Source of the DNA: Halpernia sp048269545
Lineage (GTDB): Bacteria; Bacteroidota; Bacteroidia; Flavobacteriales; Weeksellaceae
Assembly (NCBI RefSeq): GCF_048269545.1
Contig: NZ_JBLXIJ010000005.1
Span: 62,001-126,000, forward strand
Reading direction: 5' to 3'
Length of the DNA stretch: 64,000 bases
In this document: piece by piece, positions 33,478-41,957 of the stretch
Position numbering within the stretch: position 1 is the stretch's first letter
Layout: each line of letters opens with the position of its first letter
The notes under the pieces: generated by a model
What the model was told of the DNA's origin: nothing
The model's database searches: none
The model's input: only the letters and a program-made list of their open reading frames with translations
Program-made: the position numbers and the translations under genes

Positions 33478-33861
33478 TTAGTTCACCAATTCTTCAAATA
33501 ATCTTTCAAAAGTTTTATCTAAATCTTTACTTAAACCAGCGTGCGGTCTAGAAGTTTGGATGCAAGAACTTCTTACAGCGTTTAGCCAGCGAAATCTTTC
33601 TGGAATTTCCAATTGAGAAATATTTCCACTAGATTTTTCGCCATTTGCAATATTTATAAAAGATTTTAAATGACATTCTAAATCTTCCAATACTTCCTGA
33701 GAAAAGAAATGTTTTAACTTTTCTTTATTCAAAAAATAACGTGTTTTTATATAATTTTCTTTTTTACTAAATAGAATTAATCCCACATTCAAGAATTCTT
33801 CCCGCTCCACTTTTGGTAGAACGCGAATTACAGCATATTCGTAAAGTTTAAATTCTTGCAT
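33478..33861 (-). CDS. DUF3037-family protein, partner of the HipA-like kinase
   Basis: 127 residues, matching DUF3037: YEYAVIRVLPKVEREEFLNV then GLILFSKKENY, and the end RWLNAVRSSCIQTSRPHAGL. No catalytic motif is recognised. The start codon lies inside the 3' end of the HipA-like gene (14-base overlap), so translation is coupled. From memory, the two families often occur side by side in bacteria. It is the last gene of a leftward run of five. Confidence 0.87.
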   Translation of the reverse strand: MQEFKLYEYAVIRVLPKVEREEFLNVGLILFSKKENYIKTRYFLNKEKLKHFFSQEVLEDLECHLKSFINIANGEKSSGNISQLEIPERFRWLNAVRSSCIQTSRPHAGLSKDLDKTFERLFEELVN

Positions 33862-34636
33862 CTTCCGCCGTTTTTACAAAAATTTCTGAATTTTCTAACC
33901 TAATTTTTAAAAATTCGATGTAAACCTTTCTTATTTCATCTGGTGAAAGTTCTGTATCACGCCATTGCAACCATTCATCTGGAATTAAGTTTACAATAGA
34001 ACCTAAAATTTCAGGAGTGATTTTAGATTTAAATTCTATATCAATTTTTCGTAATTCTGTTGCTTTTTCTAAAAGAACGTGGTCTTTAATTAAAGGAAAT
34101 GGTGTTTTCGCTTTTTCTTTCCAACCGTCCCACGAATGGTGAAAATATAATGAAGCACCAAAATCAATTAGCCAAAGTTCACGGTTCCAAATGAGCATAT
34201 TGGTATTTCGGAAAGTTCGATCGATATTGGTTAAATAAGCATCGAGCCAAACTATTTTCGAAGCGGTTTCAGTATCAACTTCCATCACATTCGGATCAAA
34301 ATTAATCGCTCCAGAAAGAAAATGCATTGCTAAATTTAAACCTGTACTTCCTTTTAGTAAATCCTGAATTTCTTCGTCAGCTTCTGTTCTTCCAAAATTT
34401 TCATCCAATTCAGCAAAAACCAATTCGGGCATTTTTAAACCTAGAAATCTTGCCAGTTCACCGCCAATTAATTCTGAAATCAACATTTTTGTACCATGTC
34501 CAGAACCACGAAATTTTAAAACATATTTAAAATTGTCATCTGCTTCAGCTAAAGCGGGCAAAGAACCGCCTTCGCGTAAAGGTACAATGTAGCGGGTAAC
34601 GGTTACTGTTCGTAAATTTAAATCTGTGGAAATCAT
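33848..34636 (-). CDS. HipA-like protein kinase
   Basis: A 262-residue kinase-fold protein similar to the HipA core but shorter. Likely catalytic elements: YVLKFRGSGHGTKMLISELI (K41, ATP), ASKIVWLDAYLTNIDRTFRN with D139 and the following N144/N146 (catalytic loop), and WLIDFGASLYF (D158, DFG). No HipB-type antitoxin is adjacent; instead a DUF3037 gene overlaps the 3' end. This argues against a classical HipBA toxin-antitoxin. Target unknown. Confidence 0.87.
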   Translation of the reverse strand: MISTDLNLRTVTVTRYIVPLREGGSLPALAEADDNFKYVLKFRGSGHGTKMLISELIGGELARFLGLKMPELVFAELDENFGRTEADEEIQDLLKGSTGLNLAMHFLSGAINFDPNVMEVDTETASKIVWLDAYLTNIDRTFRNTNMLIWNRELWLIDFGASLYFHHSWDGWKEKAKTPFPLIKDHVLLEKATELRKIDIEFKSKITPEILGSIVNLIPDEWLQWRDTELSPDEIRKVYIEFLKIRLENSEIFVKTAEDARI

Positions 34637-34664
34637 CTGGTGTCAAAAATACGATTTTAGTTTT

Positions 34665-35138
34665 TTATTCTAAAACCTTTTTCCAATCATCACTTTCGGC
34701 GAACTTTTTAACTACGAAATTTCTTTCTTTTAAAAATTTAGTTAAATAAGATTTTAGAAATATTTTGTCAAATAGTCTTCCGACGATTCCAAACGGTGAA
34801 GAAAAATTTAAAATATCTTCCATTACTACAAATCCATCTTCTTGCTTAAAAATATGTTGATGTCTGAAATTTTTAAAAATGCCTCTAATTTGCTCGTCAA
34901 CAAAATAATTTGGCCTGTCAAATTCAACTATTTTTGAAGTTAGTCGTTGTCTGAAACCCAAATGATTTGCTTCCCAAGTGACCCATTCATCAAAACCAAT
35001 TAAACCCGAAATTTTTCCTGCAATGGCATTTTCATTGGTTTTTACAGTAGAAATTTTATGCAAATCTATACTTCGAGATAAGTCAAAGCAAATCTGGATA
35101 GTAGAATTTATTTCTGTGGATAAATGAATTTTAGCCAA
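34665..35138 (-). CDS. SRPBCC-family (START-like) protein
   Basis: 157 residues with the SRPBCC fold used for binding hydrophobic ligands. It opens with IHLSTEINSTIQICFDLSRS and has the WEANHLGFRQRLTSKIVEFD and FRHQHIFKQEDGFVVMEDIL strands before a C-terminal helix (LTKFLKERNFVVKKFAE). Similar proteins are often labelled cell-division inhibitor without evidence. It lies 28 bases before the HipA-like gene and 16 bases after the alpha/beta hydrolase, in the same direction. Confidence 0.82.
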   Translation of the reverse strand: MAKIHLSTEINSTIQICFDLSRSIDLHKISTVKTNENAIAGKISGLIGFDEWVTWEANHLGFRQRLTSKIVEFDRPNYFVDEQIRGIFKNFRHQHIFKQEDGFVVMEDILNFSSPFGIVGRLFDKIFLKSYLTKFLKERNFVVKKFAESDDWKKVLE

Positions 35139-35154
35139 ATTTAATTTTTAAATA

Positions 35155-35994
35155 TTATCTCAATCTATCCAAACCTTCAATTTTTCTGTAAGGTTTTACA
35201 AAAAAATCATTTACAGTTTCATTAAATAAATCTTTGTAAACAATTGGTGTAGAATGGCCACTATTTGGTAAAATCCACAAATAAGATTTTGGAATTGAGT
35301 TTGCAATTAGCATCGTATGTTCTGTTCTGATAACATCGTGATCACCGCCAATTACCAAAACAGGACATTGAATTTTCTGTAAATCTTCTTTTGAAATATG
35401 CGGTTCGTAAGATAATAAATGAAGTAATTTTCTGTCTTTTTTTATTTCTGGTGTAATTGGTAATTTATTTATAGAATCATTTAGTGATTTTGCCCATTTA
35501 TAAATAAAGGGATCTACCGCCGATTCATCAGGTGTAAGATTCGCCCCTGTTACAGCGAGTTTTTTCACTTTATCTGGATGCCGAATTGCCAATAATAAGC
35601 CATTAATTCCACCATCACTCCAACCAATAACGTAGCAAGATTTTATATTTAAATGCTCTAAAAGTCCGTTAAAATCGTCGGTCATCATTTCATAACTTAA
35701 AGAATCGTTTGGATCTAAGGATTTTCCTTGAGCGCGACTATCTGCAAGAATGACTTTATAATTTTTAGAAAAATAAGGAATCTGATTAGAGAAATCTTTA
35801 ATACTTCCTCCATTTCCATGAATAATTAAAAGTGGTTCTCCGCTCCCATAAACTTCATAATACATTTTAAAACCACGATTATTAAAGTAATTCCCAGCTT
35901 TTGGATTATCACCATAATTAATTTCAGTTGGCTTTTGCGCTTGTAAATTCAGTCCATAAAAAAATAGGCTGAAAATTATTAAAAAATTTCTCAT
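35155..35994 (-). CDS. Exported alpha/beta hydrolase
   Basis: 279 residues, signal peptide ~1-19 (LQA). Alpha/beta-hydrolase features: oxyanion region LLIIHGNGGSIKDFSNQ, nucleophile elbow GWSDGG (Ser), acidic residue in VLVIGGDHDVI and catalytic His in LPNSGHSTPI. The substrate is unknown. It starts 8 bases after the stop of the S10 peptidase gene, so the two exported hydrolases are co-transcribed. Confidence 0.9.
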   Translation of the reverse strand: MRNFLIIFSLFFYGLNLQAQKPTEINYGDNPKAGNYFNNRGFKMYYEVYGSGEPLLIIHGNGGSIKDFSNQIPYFSKNYKVILADSRAQGKSLDPNDSLSYEMMTDDFNGLLEHLNIKSCYVIGWSDGGINGLLLAIRHPDKVKKLAVTGANLTPDESAVDPFIYKWAKSLNDSINKLPITPEIKKDRKLLHLLSYEPHISKEDLQKIQCPVLVIGGDHDVIRTEHTMLIANSIPKSYLWILPNSGHSTPIVYKDLFNETVNDFFVKPYRKIEGLDRLR

Positions 35995-36002
35995 TATTTT
36001 AT

Positions 36003-37544
36003 TTAATTTGAATAAGTACCTACAATAAATTTTGCCACATTATCATGAAGTTCTTTTAATACAGGAATATTTAGATAAACCATGTGTCCGGATTTGTAAA
36101 TATTATATGAAATATTATTTTGTAATTCTGCGGGCATCGGCAAATGGTGCATCTCATAAATTCCTTCGAAATAAGGTGTTCCTAAATCATAATAACTCAT
36201 ATTGAGTTGGACTTTTAATTTTGGATTAAATATCATCGCTTGCGCTAAATCTGGCATTACATTTCCATACATTTTTCCACCTGAGCCTGGAACACGATGT
36301 CTAAAGTCCCATTGTCCAACATCTCCAAAAGCGTGATATTCGATATCTTTTCCGTATTTTAAATTAGTGCGCAAATAATTATTGAAAGTCGCTATAAAAG
36401 CACCTTCAAAAGTCGCCCCGTGTGGATCATATTGTGGTTCCTTCCCCAATGGATCCATTGCGTAACCAGAAAATCTCGTGTCAAGTCTTCCTGTAACTTT
36501 TCCTTCATCTGCTAATAAAGTTTTTTCAAATTCCGGACCTGTGATGCGCAAATTTGCTTTTCTAATGTACGCTTCTGGCAAACCTGTATAATTGTGAAGT
36601 TTGGTTACAATGTTATCGTATTCTGCTCCTTTTAGCAAGGAACCTTTATTTAATGCAACTGCATATTCATTTAAACTAAATTCTTCCACTTCTTTTACCA
36701 AAGCTTCTAAAGTAATATTTTGATTAGGTAATTTTTTATGATACCACGCAGTTGCAGCAGCAGAAGGTAAGGCGAGTTCATATCGCAACTCACTTCCAGG
36801 ATCAAGTTCAGCCGCATCCGACATATTATTATAACTCAACAGTTGAGAAAGTAATATCACACCATTTAAATCTACACCTTGCTGTTCTAAATTATTTGCT
36901 ACAATAGCCGAACGAAATGTACCGTAACTTTCACCAAATAAATATTTTGGAGAATTCCAACGGTTATAAGTTGATAAAAATTTTGTTATAAATTCAGTAA
37001 ACGCTTTTCCATCTTCGTCTATTCCATAAAAATCTTTCTCTATTCCTGATCCGCCTTTTTCTTTTGTAATAAGTTGACTTGCACCAGTTCCAGGCGCATC
37101 GATAAATACCAAATCACTTGCATCCAATAAACTGTAATCATTGTTAATAGTTTTATATGGAGGCATCACTCGTTCCGTATCATTAACTACGACTCTTAGG
37201 GGACCAAATGCACCAATGTGAAGCCAAAGCGTCGCACTTCCAGGTCCACCGTTATATATAAAAGTAAGGGGTCTTTTGCTTTCGTCGGCTTGCCCCGATT
37301 TAAAATAAGCAGTATAAAAAATGCTACAAGTTGGTGAATCTTTGTTGTCCTTTAAAATTAAAGTTCCGGCAATTGCATCGTAATTAATTAATTTCCCTTC
37401 AACTGTTACCGAACCTTTTGTTTGAGATTTTTGAGGCTTCAAAAGCAAACTATCAACTTTTATGTCAGGTTTTTTCTGCGCATTAATTAGCCCATTAAAT
37501 AAAAATAAAGAACACGTAATACATGTGAATAATTGTTTTTTCAT
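36003..37544 (-). CDS. Exported S10-family serine carboxypeptidase-like protein
   Basis: 513 residues, signal peptide ~1-22. It is a member of the S10 carboxypeptidase group: TFIYNGGPGSATLWLHIGAF (oxyanion region), DAPGTGAS, nucleophile in FGESYGTFRSA and catalytic His in YKSGHMVYLN. Acts outside the cytoplasm on peptides, probably by removing C-terminal residues. It heads the leftward group with the alpha/beta hydrolase. No clear TAnnTTTG was found in the 166-base gap to polA. Confidence 0.9.
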   Translation of the reverse strand: MKKQLFTCITCSLFLFNGLINAQKKPDIKVDSLLLKPQKSQTKGSVTVEGKLINYDAIAGTLILKDNKDSPTCSIFYTAYFKSGQADESKRPLTFIYNGGPGSATLWLHIGAFGPLRVVVNDTERVMPPYKTINNDYSLLDASDLVFIDAPGTGASQLITKEKGGSGIEKDFYGIDEDGKAFTEFITKFLSTYNRWNSPKYLFGESYGTFRSAIVANNLEQQGVDLNGVILLSQLLSYNNMSDAAELDPGSELRYELALPSAAATAWYHKKLPNQNITLEALVKEVEEFSLNEYAVALNKGSLLKGAEYDNIVTKLHNYTGLPEAYIRKANLRITGPEFEKTLLADEGKVTGRLDTRFSGYAMDPLGKEPQYDPHGATFEGAFIATFNNYLRTNLKYGKDIEYHAFGDVGQWDFRHRVPGSGGKMYGNVMPDLAQAMIFNPKLKVQLNMSYYDLGTPYFEGIYEMHHLPMPAELQNNISYNIYKSGHMVYLNIPVLKELHDNVAKFIVGTYSN

Positions 37545-37698
37545 GATAAATTAAATAGTTTTTTAGAATTATTAAATTGAATATTAGTTAATTAAGTAAA
37601 GTTAAAATAATTTATATTTAAAATTAATCTTTTTTAAATTTTTATTTAATATTTAAATATAATTGTAAAACCTAATTTCAACCTTAACCTAAAATCTT

Positions 37699-37706
37699 TA
37701 TCTTTG
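37699..37706 (+). promoter_or_regulatory. polA -7 element, almost no leader
   Basis: TATCTTTG matches TAnnTTTG and ends only 4 bases before the polA ATG (37711). TTTC stands ~19 bases upstream as a weak -33. With the usual start a few bases after the -7 box, the message would be leaderless or nearly so. Confidence 0.55.
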
Positions 37707-37710
37707 CTTT

Positions 37711-40527
37711 ATGACAGATTCTACCGATAAAAGACTTTATTTAATTGATGCTTATGCAATGATTTTTCGTGGTTATTACGCCTTAATCCGTAGTCCGCGT
37801 TTAACAAGTAAAGGAATGGACACTTCCGCTATTTTTGGTTTTACCAATTCTTTAATTGAGTTAATTCGTCGTGAAAAACCTGGACATTTAGCCGTTGTTT
37901 TTGATGTCGGCGAAGCTACCGTCAGAACTGCAGATTTTGCAGAATACAAAGCGAATAGAAGTGAAACTCCTGAAGCAATAAAAATAGCAATTCCTTATAT
38001 TCATAAAATTTTGGAAGCCATGCATATTCCACGTTTAGGTCTTGCAGGTTATGAAGCGGATGATTTAATTGGAACGATTGCTTTCAAAGCAGAAAAAATG
38101 GGTTACGAAATTTTTATGGTTACTCCAGATAAAGATTTTGCACAATTGGTGACTGAAAATATCAAGATTTACAAGCCAAGCATGAAAGGCAGTGAAATTG
38201 AAATTTTAGGCGTGGAAGAAGTGAAAGCAAAATTTGAAATTGATGATCCAAAACAAGTTATTGATTTTCTCGCCATGATGGGAGATTCCGTGGATAATAT
38301 TCCCGGTTTGGAAGGGGTAGGTGAAAAAACGGCTAAGAAATTTATTAAAGAATACGGAAGCATTGAAAATTTGCTTAAAAATACGCACGAAATTAAAGGA
38401 AAATTAAAAGAAAAATTAGAGAATTCTGCAGAACGTGGGATTTTATCTAAAAAATTGGCAACAATTCTTTGTGATGCGCCAATTGATTTTAAATATGAAG
38501 ATTATACTTTGGATGAACCTGATTTCGAAAAAGCAAAAATTGTTTTTGAAGAAATAGAATTTCGGCGTTTGTATGAAAATCTGTACCGCGCTTTTAGAGA
38601 AACACCAGAATCTGAGACGCTAAAATCTGCAGATAAGACTGAAAAATCCACGCAACCTTTTACGGGACAATTAGATTTATTCGCAAATTTTGAAGAATTA
38701 AACGATGCAACTTCCACCAAGACCACACTTGAAGAAAAGGATAATTTATATCAATTAATTTCCGGGCCTAAAGCGCAATATTTCTTGGTTCAAAATTTAT
38801 TGAAACAAAAAGCCGTTGCTTTTGAAGCCATAACTACTTCCGAAGACGCCATGATTGCAGAATTAATTGCGCTCAGTTTTTCCTACAAAAATGGATTGGC
38901 TTATTATATTCCGATTTCTGAAAACAGGGAAGAAGCGGTTAAAACTCTAGAGATTTTCCGACCGTTTTTTGAGAAAGAGGATGTTTTAAAAATCTCGCAC
39001 GATTTAAAATTTGACTTTAAAGTTCTAAAAAGTTATGGTTTTAATTTAAAAGGAAACTTTTTTGATACCATGATCGCGCATTATTTATTAAATCCCGACG
39101 GTCGCCACGGTATGGATTATTTGGCAGAAATGTTTCTGGATTACAAACCTGTCACTTTAGAATCTTTGGTTGGAAAAGGAAAAAGTAAAAGCAATTTTAG
39201 AGATCTTGATTTAAAAACTCAGACAGATTTTTCTGCGGAAAATGCAGATATTACATTTCAGTTGTACCAGTTATTTGAACCACAATTAAAGAAAGAAAAA
39301 CTTGAAAATATCTTTTATGAAATTGAAATCCCTTTGCTTAAGGTTTTGGCTAAAATGGAATTAGAAGGCGTTTCACTAGATGAAGATTGGCTCGCAAAAG
39401 AAAGTAAAGAATTAGAAAACGATTTAAAAAATCTGGAGAAGGAAATTTTTAGTCTTTCTGGTGAAGAATTTAATATGAATTCGCCAAAACAATTAGGCGA
39501 AGTTTTGTTTGATAAAATGAAACTTGATCCGAAAGCGAAAAAGACAAAAACTGGACAATACGCAACTGGCGAAGATATTTTACAGAAATTATCCCACGAT
39601 AATGAAATCATAAAACATATTTTAGACTACAGAACTTATCAAAAATTAAAATCAACTTATGTAGACGCTTTGCCTTTGCAAATTGATAAAAAGGACAATC
39701 GTGTTCACACAACATTTGCGCAAACGGTGGCTGCAACCGGAAGATTATCAAGTATAAATCCAAATTTGCAGAATATTCCAATCCGAACTTTGCGCGGACA
39801 ACAAATTCGGGGCGCTTTTGTTTCAGCAAATGGAAAAAAAATTATTTCAGCTGATTATTCTCAAATTGAATTGCGTTTAATCGCCGAGATTTCTAAAGAA
39901 ATGGAAATGATGAAAGCCTTTCAAAATAATGAAGATATTCACGCTTCTACGGCCGCAAAATTATTTAATATTCCTTTAGATGAAGTGACGAAATTGCAGC
40001 GTTCACAGGCAAAAACGGTGAATTTTGGAATTATTTATGGTGTTTCTGCATTTGGTCTTAGTGAACAAACTGGACTTTCCAGAAGTGAAAGCAAAGCGAT
40101 GATAGAAGCGTATTTTGAAACTTATCCACGCTTGAAAGAATACATGAAAGAGCAAGTTGAAAAAGCGCGGGAAAATGGATTTGTTGAAACACTTTTAGGA
40201 AGAAGACGCCATTTAAAAGACATTAATTCTGGGAATTTTGTGGTAAAAGGTCACGCGGAAAGAAACGCGGTAAATGCACCAATTCAAGGAAGTGCAGCAG
40301 ATATTATTAAAATTGCAATGATAAATATTGACAAAAAATTTACAGAAAAAGATTTAAAAACCAAAATGCTTTTGCAAGTTCACGATGAGTTGATTTTTGA
40401 ATCTCCTGATAATGAGGTTGAAATTGCAAAGGAAATCATAAAACAGAAAATGGAACACGCTGTGAAAACTGAAGTTCCGCTTTTGGTGGAAGTTGGTGTA
40501 GGAAATAATTGGTTAGAAGCGCATTAG
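37711..40527 (+). CDS. polA: DNA polymerase I
   Basis: 938 residues, full length. The 5'-3' exonuclease domain is ~1-290 (YLIDAYAMIFRGYYAL, YEADDLIGT, MMGDSVDNIPGLEGVGEKTA). The 3'-5' exonuclease-like domain is ~345-540 and the polymerase domain ~560-938 (DYSQIELRLIAEIS motif A, RSQAKTVNFGIIYG O-helix, QVHDELIFE motif C). The proofreading site looks broken: the DxE of ExoI is E372-A-I374, and ExoIII has F507 and N511 where Tyr and Asp are expected, while ExoII D435 remains. Polymerase and flap-nuclease motifs are intact. Confidence 0.96.
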   Translation: MTDSTDKRLYLIDAYAMIFRGYYALIRSPRLTSKGMDTSAIFGFTNSLIELIRREKPGHLAVVFDVGEATVRTADFAEYKANRSETPEAIKIAIPYIHKILEAMHIPRLGLAGYEADDLIGTIAFKAEKMGYEIFMVTPDKDFAQLVTENIKIYKPSMKGSEIEILGVEEVKAKFEIDDPKQVIDFLAMMGDSVDNIPGLEGVGEKTAKKFIKEYGSIENLLKNTHEIKGKLKEKLENSAERGILSKKLATILCDAPIDFKYEDYTLDEPDFEKAKIVFEEIEFRRLYENLYRAFRETPESETLKSADKTEKSTQPFTGQLDLFANFEELNDATSTKTTLEEKDNLYQLISGPKAQYFLVQNLLKQKAVAFEAITTSEDAMIAELIALSFSYKNGLAYYIPISENREEAVKTLEIFRPFFEKEDVLKISHDLKFDFKVLKSYGFNLKGNFFDTMIAHYLLNPDGRHGMDYLAEMFLDYKPVTLESLVGKGKSKSNFRDLDLKTQTDFSAENADITFQLYQLFEPQLKKEKLENIFYEIEIPLLKVLAKMELEGVSLDEDWLAKESKELENDLKNLEKEIFSLSGEEFNMNSPKQLGEVLFDKMKLDPKAKKTKTGQYATGEDILQKLSHDNEIIKHILDYRTYQKLKSTYVDALPLQIDKKDNRVHTTFAQTVAATGRLSSINPNLQNIPIRTLRGQQIRGAFVSANGKKIISADYSQIELRLIAEISKEMEMMKAFQNNEDIHASTAAKLFNIPLDEVTKLQRSQAKTVNFGIIYGVSAFGLSEQTGLSRSESKAMIEAYFETYPRLKEYMKEQVEKARENGFVETLLGRRRHLKDINSGNFVVKGHAERNAVNAPIQGSAADIIKIAMINIDKKFTEKDLKTKMLLQVHDELIFESPDNEVEIAKEIIKQKMEHAVKTEVPLLVEVGVGNNWLEAH

Positions 40528-40533
40528 AATTCT

Positions 40534-40541
40534 TATATTTG
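40534..40541 (+). promoter_or_regulatory. -7 element of the toxin-antitoxin pair
   Basis: TATATTTG matches TAnnTTTG, 6 bases after the polA stop and 17 bases before the antitoxin ATG. A TTG at 40509-40511, 22 bases upstream, could be the -33 part. Confidence 0.5.
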
Positions 40542-40558
40542 TTAATAAATTTTATAAA

Positions 40559-40789
40559 ATGGAATTAGATATAAATATTAGAAAAATAGATTTGGCTAAA
40601 AGGATTTTAAATCTCAAAGATGAATTTTTAATCAAAAATTTAGAAAATTTATTGAAAGAAAATACGTCTAAAAATGATTTAGTTTCAATGTCTTTAGAAG
40701 AATTTTATGAAAGAATTGAACAATCGGAAAAAGATTTTGCGGCTGGAAGATTTGTAACTTCTGAAGAATTGCTAAAGGAGTTTAGATGA
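40559..40789 (+). CDS. Putative antitoxin of a RelE/ParE module
   Basis: 76 residues, acidic, helical. The C-terminal half (SMSLEEFYERIEQSEKDFAA followed by GRFVTSEELLKEF) resembles the toxin-wrapping tails of type II antitoxins. No DNA-binding domain is obvious. The stop overlaps the toxin start as ATGA, and AAAGGAG before the toxin ATG is one of the few Shine-Dalgarno-like sites in the window. The role is inferred mainly from linkage to the toxin. Confidence 0.75.
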   Translation: MELDINIRKIDLAKRILNLKDEFLIKNLENLLKENTSKNDLVSMSLEEFYERIEQSEKDFAAGRFVTSEELLKEFR

Positions 40790-41109
40790 TTGCTTTTGAG
40801 TTACATTGGTCTTTTCAATCACGCAAAAGTTTGCGAGATATTAGAAAATATTATTCGGAAGTTGCAAACATTAGAATTTCCAATAAATTAGTCCAAGATA
40901 TTATTTCAAGTGCAGAAATTTTAAAAGATTCACAATACATCGGGCAGAAAGAAATTTTATTAGAAAATAGAAAATCAGAATACCGCTATTTAGTTTATAT
41001 AAATTACAAAATAATTTATTCTGTTGACGTTTCGCAAAAGAAGATTTTAATACATGAAGTTTTTGATTGCAGACAAAATCCTCTGAAATTGGAGAATATT
41101 TCAGAATAG
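40786..41109 (+). CDS. RelE/ParE-family toxin
   Basis: A 107-residue basic protein of the RelE/ParE fold: HWSFQSRKSLRDIRKYYSEV opening, EYRYLVYINYKIIYSVD core strand and LIHEVFDCRQNP end. ParE toxins act on gyrase and RelE toxins cut mRNA on ribosomes; which one applies is not decided by sequence alone. It overlaps the antitoxin gene by 4 bases. It is followed after only 5 bases by a glycosyltransferase gene, an unusual placement. Confidence 0.82.
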   Translation: MIAFELHWSFQSRKSLRDIRKYYSEVANIRISNKLVQDIISSAEILKDSQYIGQKEILLENRKSEYRYLVYINYKIIYSVDVSQKKILIHEVFDCRQNPLKLENISE

Positions 41110-41114
41110 TATAA

Positions 41115-41957
41115 ATGAAATTCCTCATCATAATTCCCGCACATAACGAAGAAGAATTTATTTTTTCTTGCTTAGAATCTTTGCAAAAACAAAGTTTCCA
41201 AGATTTTAAATGTGTCATTGTAAATGATGGTTCAACTGACAAAACACAGGAAATAGTTGAAAACTTTATTTCTCAAAATTTAAAATTTAAAATTCAAAAT
41301 TTAAAATTATCCTCACACGAGCCGGGCGCAAAAGTCGTTCAAACTTTTTATAAAGGTTTAAATGAAATTGGTTTAAAAGATTTTGATGTCATTTGTAAAT
41401 TTGATTCAGATATTATTTTTCCGGATAATTATTTGGAAAAAATTAATAAAGTTTATGAACAAAATCCAAAAGCCGGAATGGTTTCAGGTTTGGTTTATAT
41501 TGAAAAAAATAACGACTGGATTTTTGAAAATTTATCTTCAAAAAACCACGTTCGTGGACCGATAAAGTCTTACAGAAAAAAATGTTTTGAAGAAATGAAC
41601 GGACTTCGTGCCGTTTTAGGTTGGGATAATTTGGATGTTTTATTAGCTAAAAAAAATAATTGGGAAATTATTACTATTAAAGATTTGTGGGTAAAACATT
41701 TGCGTCCAACGGCGTTTAAATATAAAACTCAGAAAGCCAAAAAATTGGGAGAATATTTTTATAATATTGGATTAAGTTTTCCATTAATGTTGATTTCATC
41801 GGCAAAATCTTCCTTAAAAAATAAATCAATTTCCGAATTTTTTATTATAGCAAAATCCTTTTTAAATCAAAAAAATGATTTGATTATAAATAAAGAAGAG
41901 ATACAATTTATCAGAAATTTACGTTGGAAGGAAATGTGGAAAAATTTTAAAAATTGA
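41115..41957 (+). CDS. Family 2 glycosyltransferase
   Basis: 280 residues. The GT-A fold N-terminus FLIIIPAHNEEEFIFSCLES is followed by VIVNDGSTDKT and a DxD-type metal site in CKFDSDIIFPDNY. The C-terminal part is basic and may associate with the membrane. It transfers a sugar in surface-glycan or lipid-linked glycan synthesis; the acceptor is unknown. An AT-rich in-frame insertion-like stretch (41278-41310, NLKFKIQNLKL) lies near residue 60. It overlaps the next gene by 4 bases. Confidence 0.88.
   Translation: MKFLIIIPAHNEEEFIFSCLESLQKQSFQDFKCVIVNDGSTDKTQEIVENFISQNLKFKIQNLKLSSHEPGAKVVQTFYKGLNEIGLKDFDVICKFDSDIIFPDNYLEKINKVYEQNPKAGMVSGLVYIEKNNDWIFENLSSKNHVRGPIKSYRKKCFEEMNGLRAVLGWDNLDVLLAKKNNWEIITIKDLWVKHLRPTAFKYKTQKAKKLGEYFYNIGLSFPLMLISSAKSSLKNKSISEFFIIAKSFLNQKNDLIINKEEIQFIRNLRWKEMWKNFKN

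Noticed and set aside
33478..34636. Classical HipBA toxin-antitoxin
   Set aside because: No HipB-like DNA-binding partner is adjacent; the partner is DUF3037.
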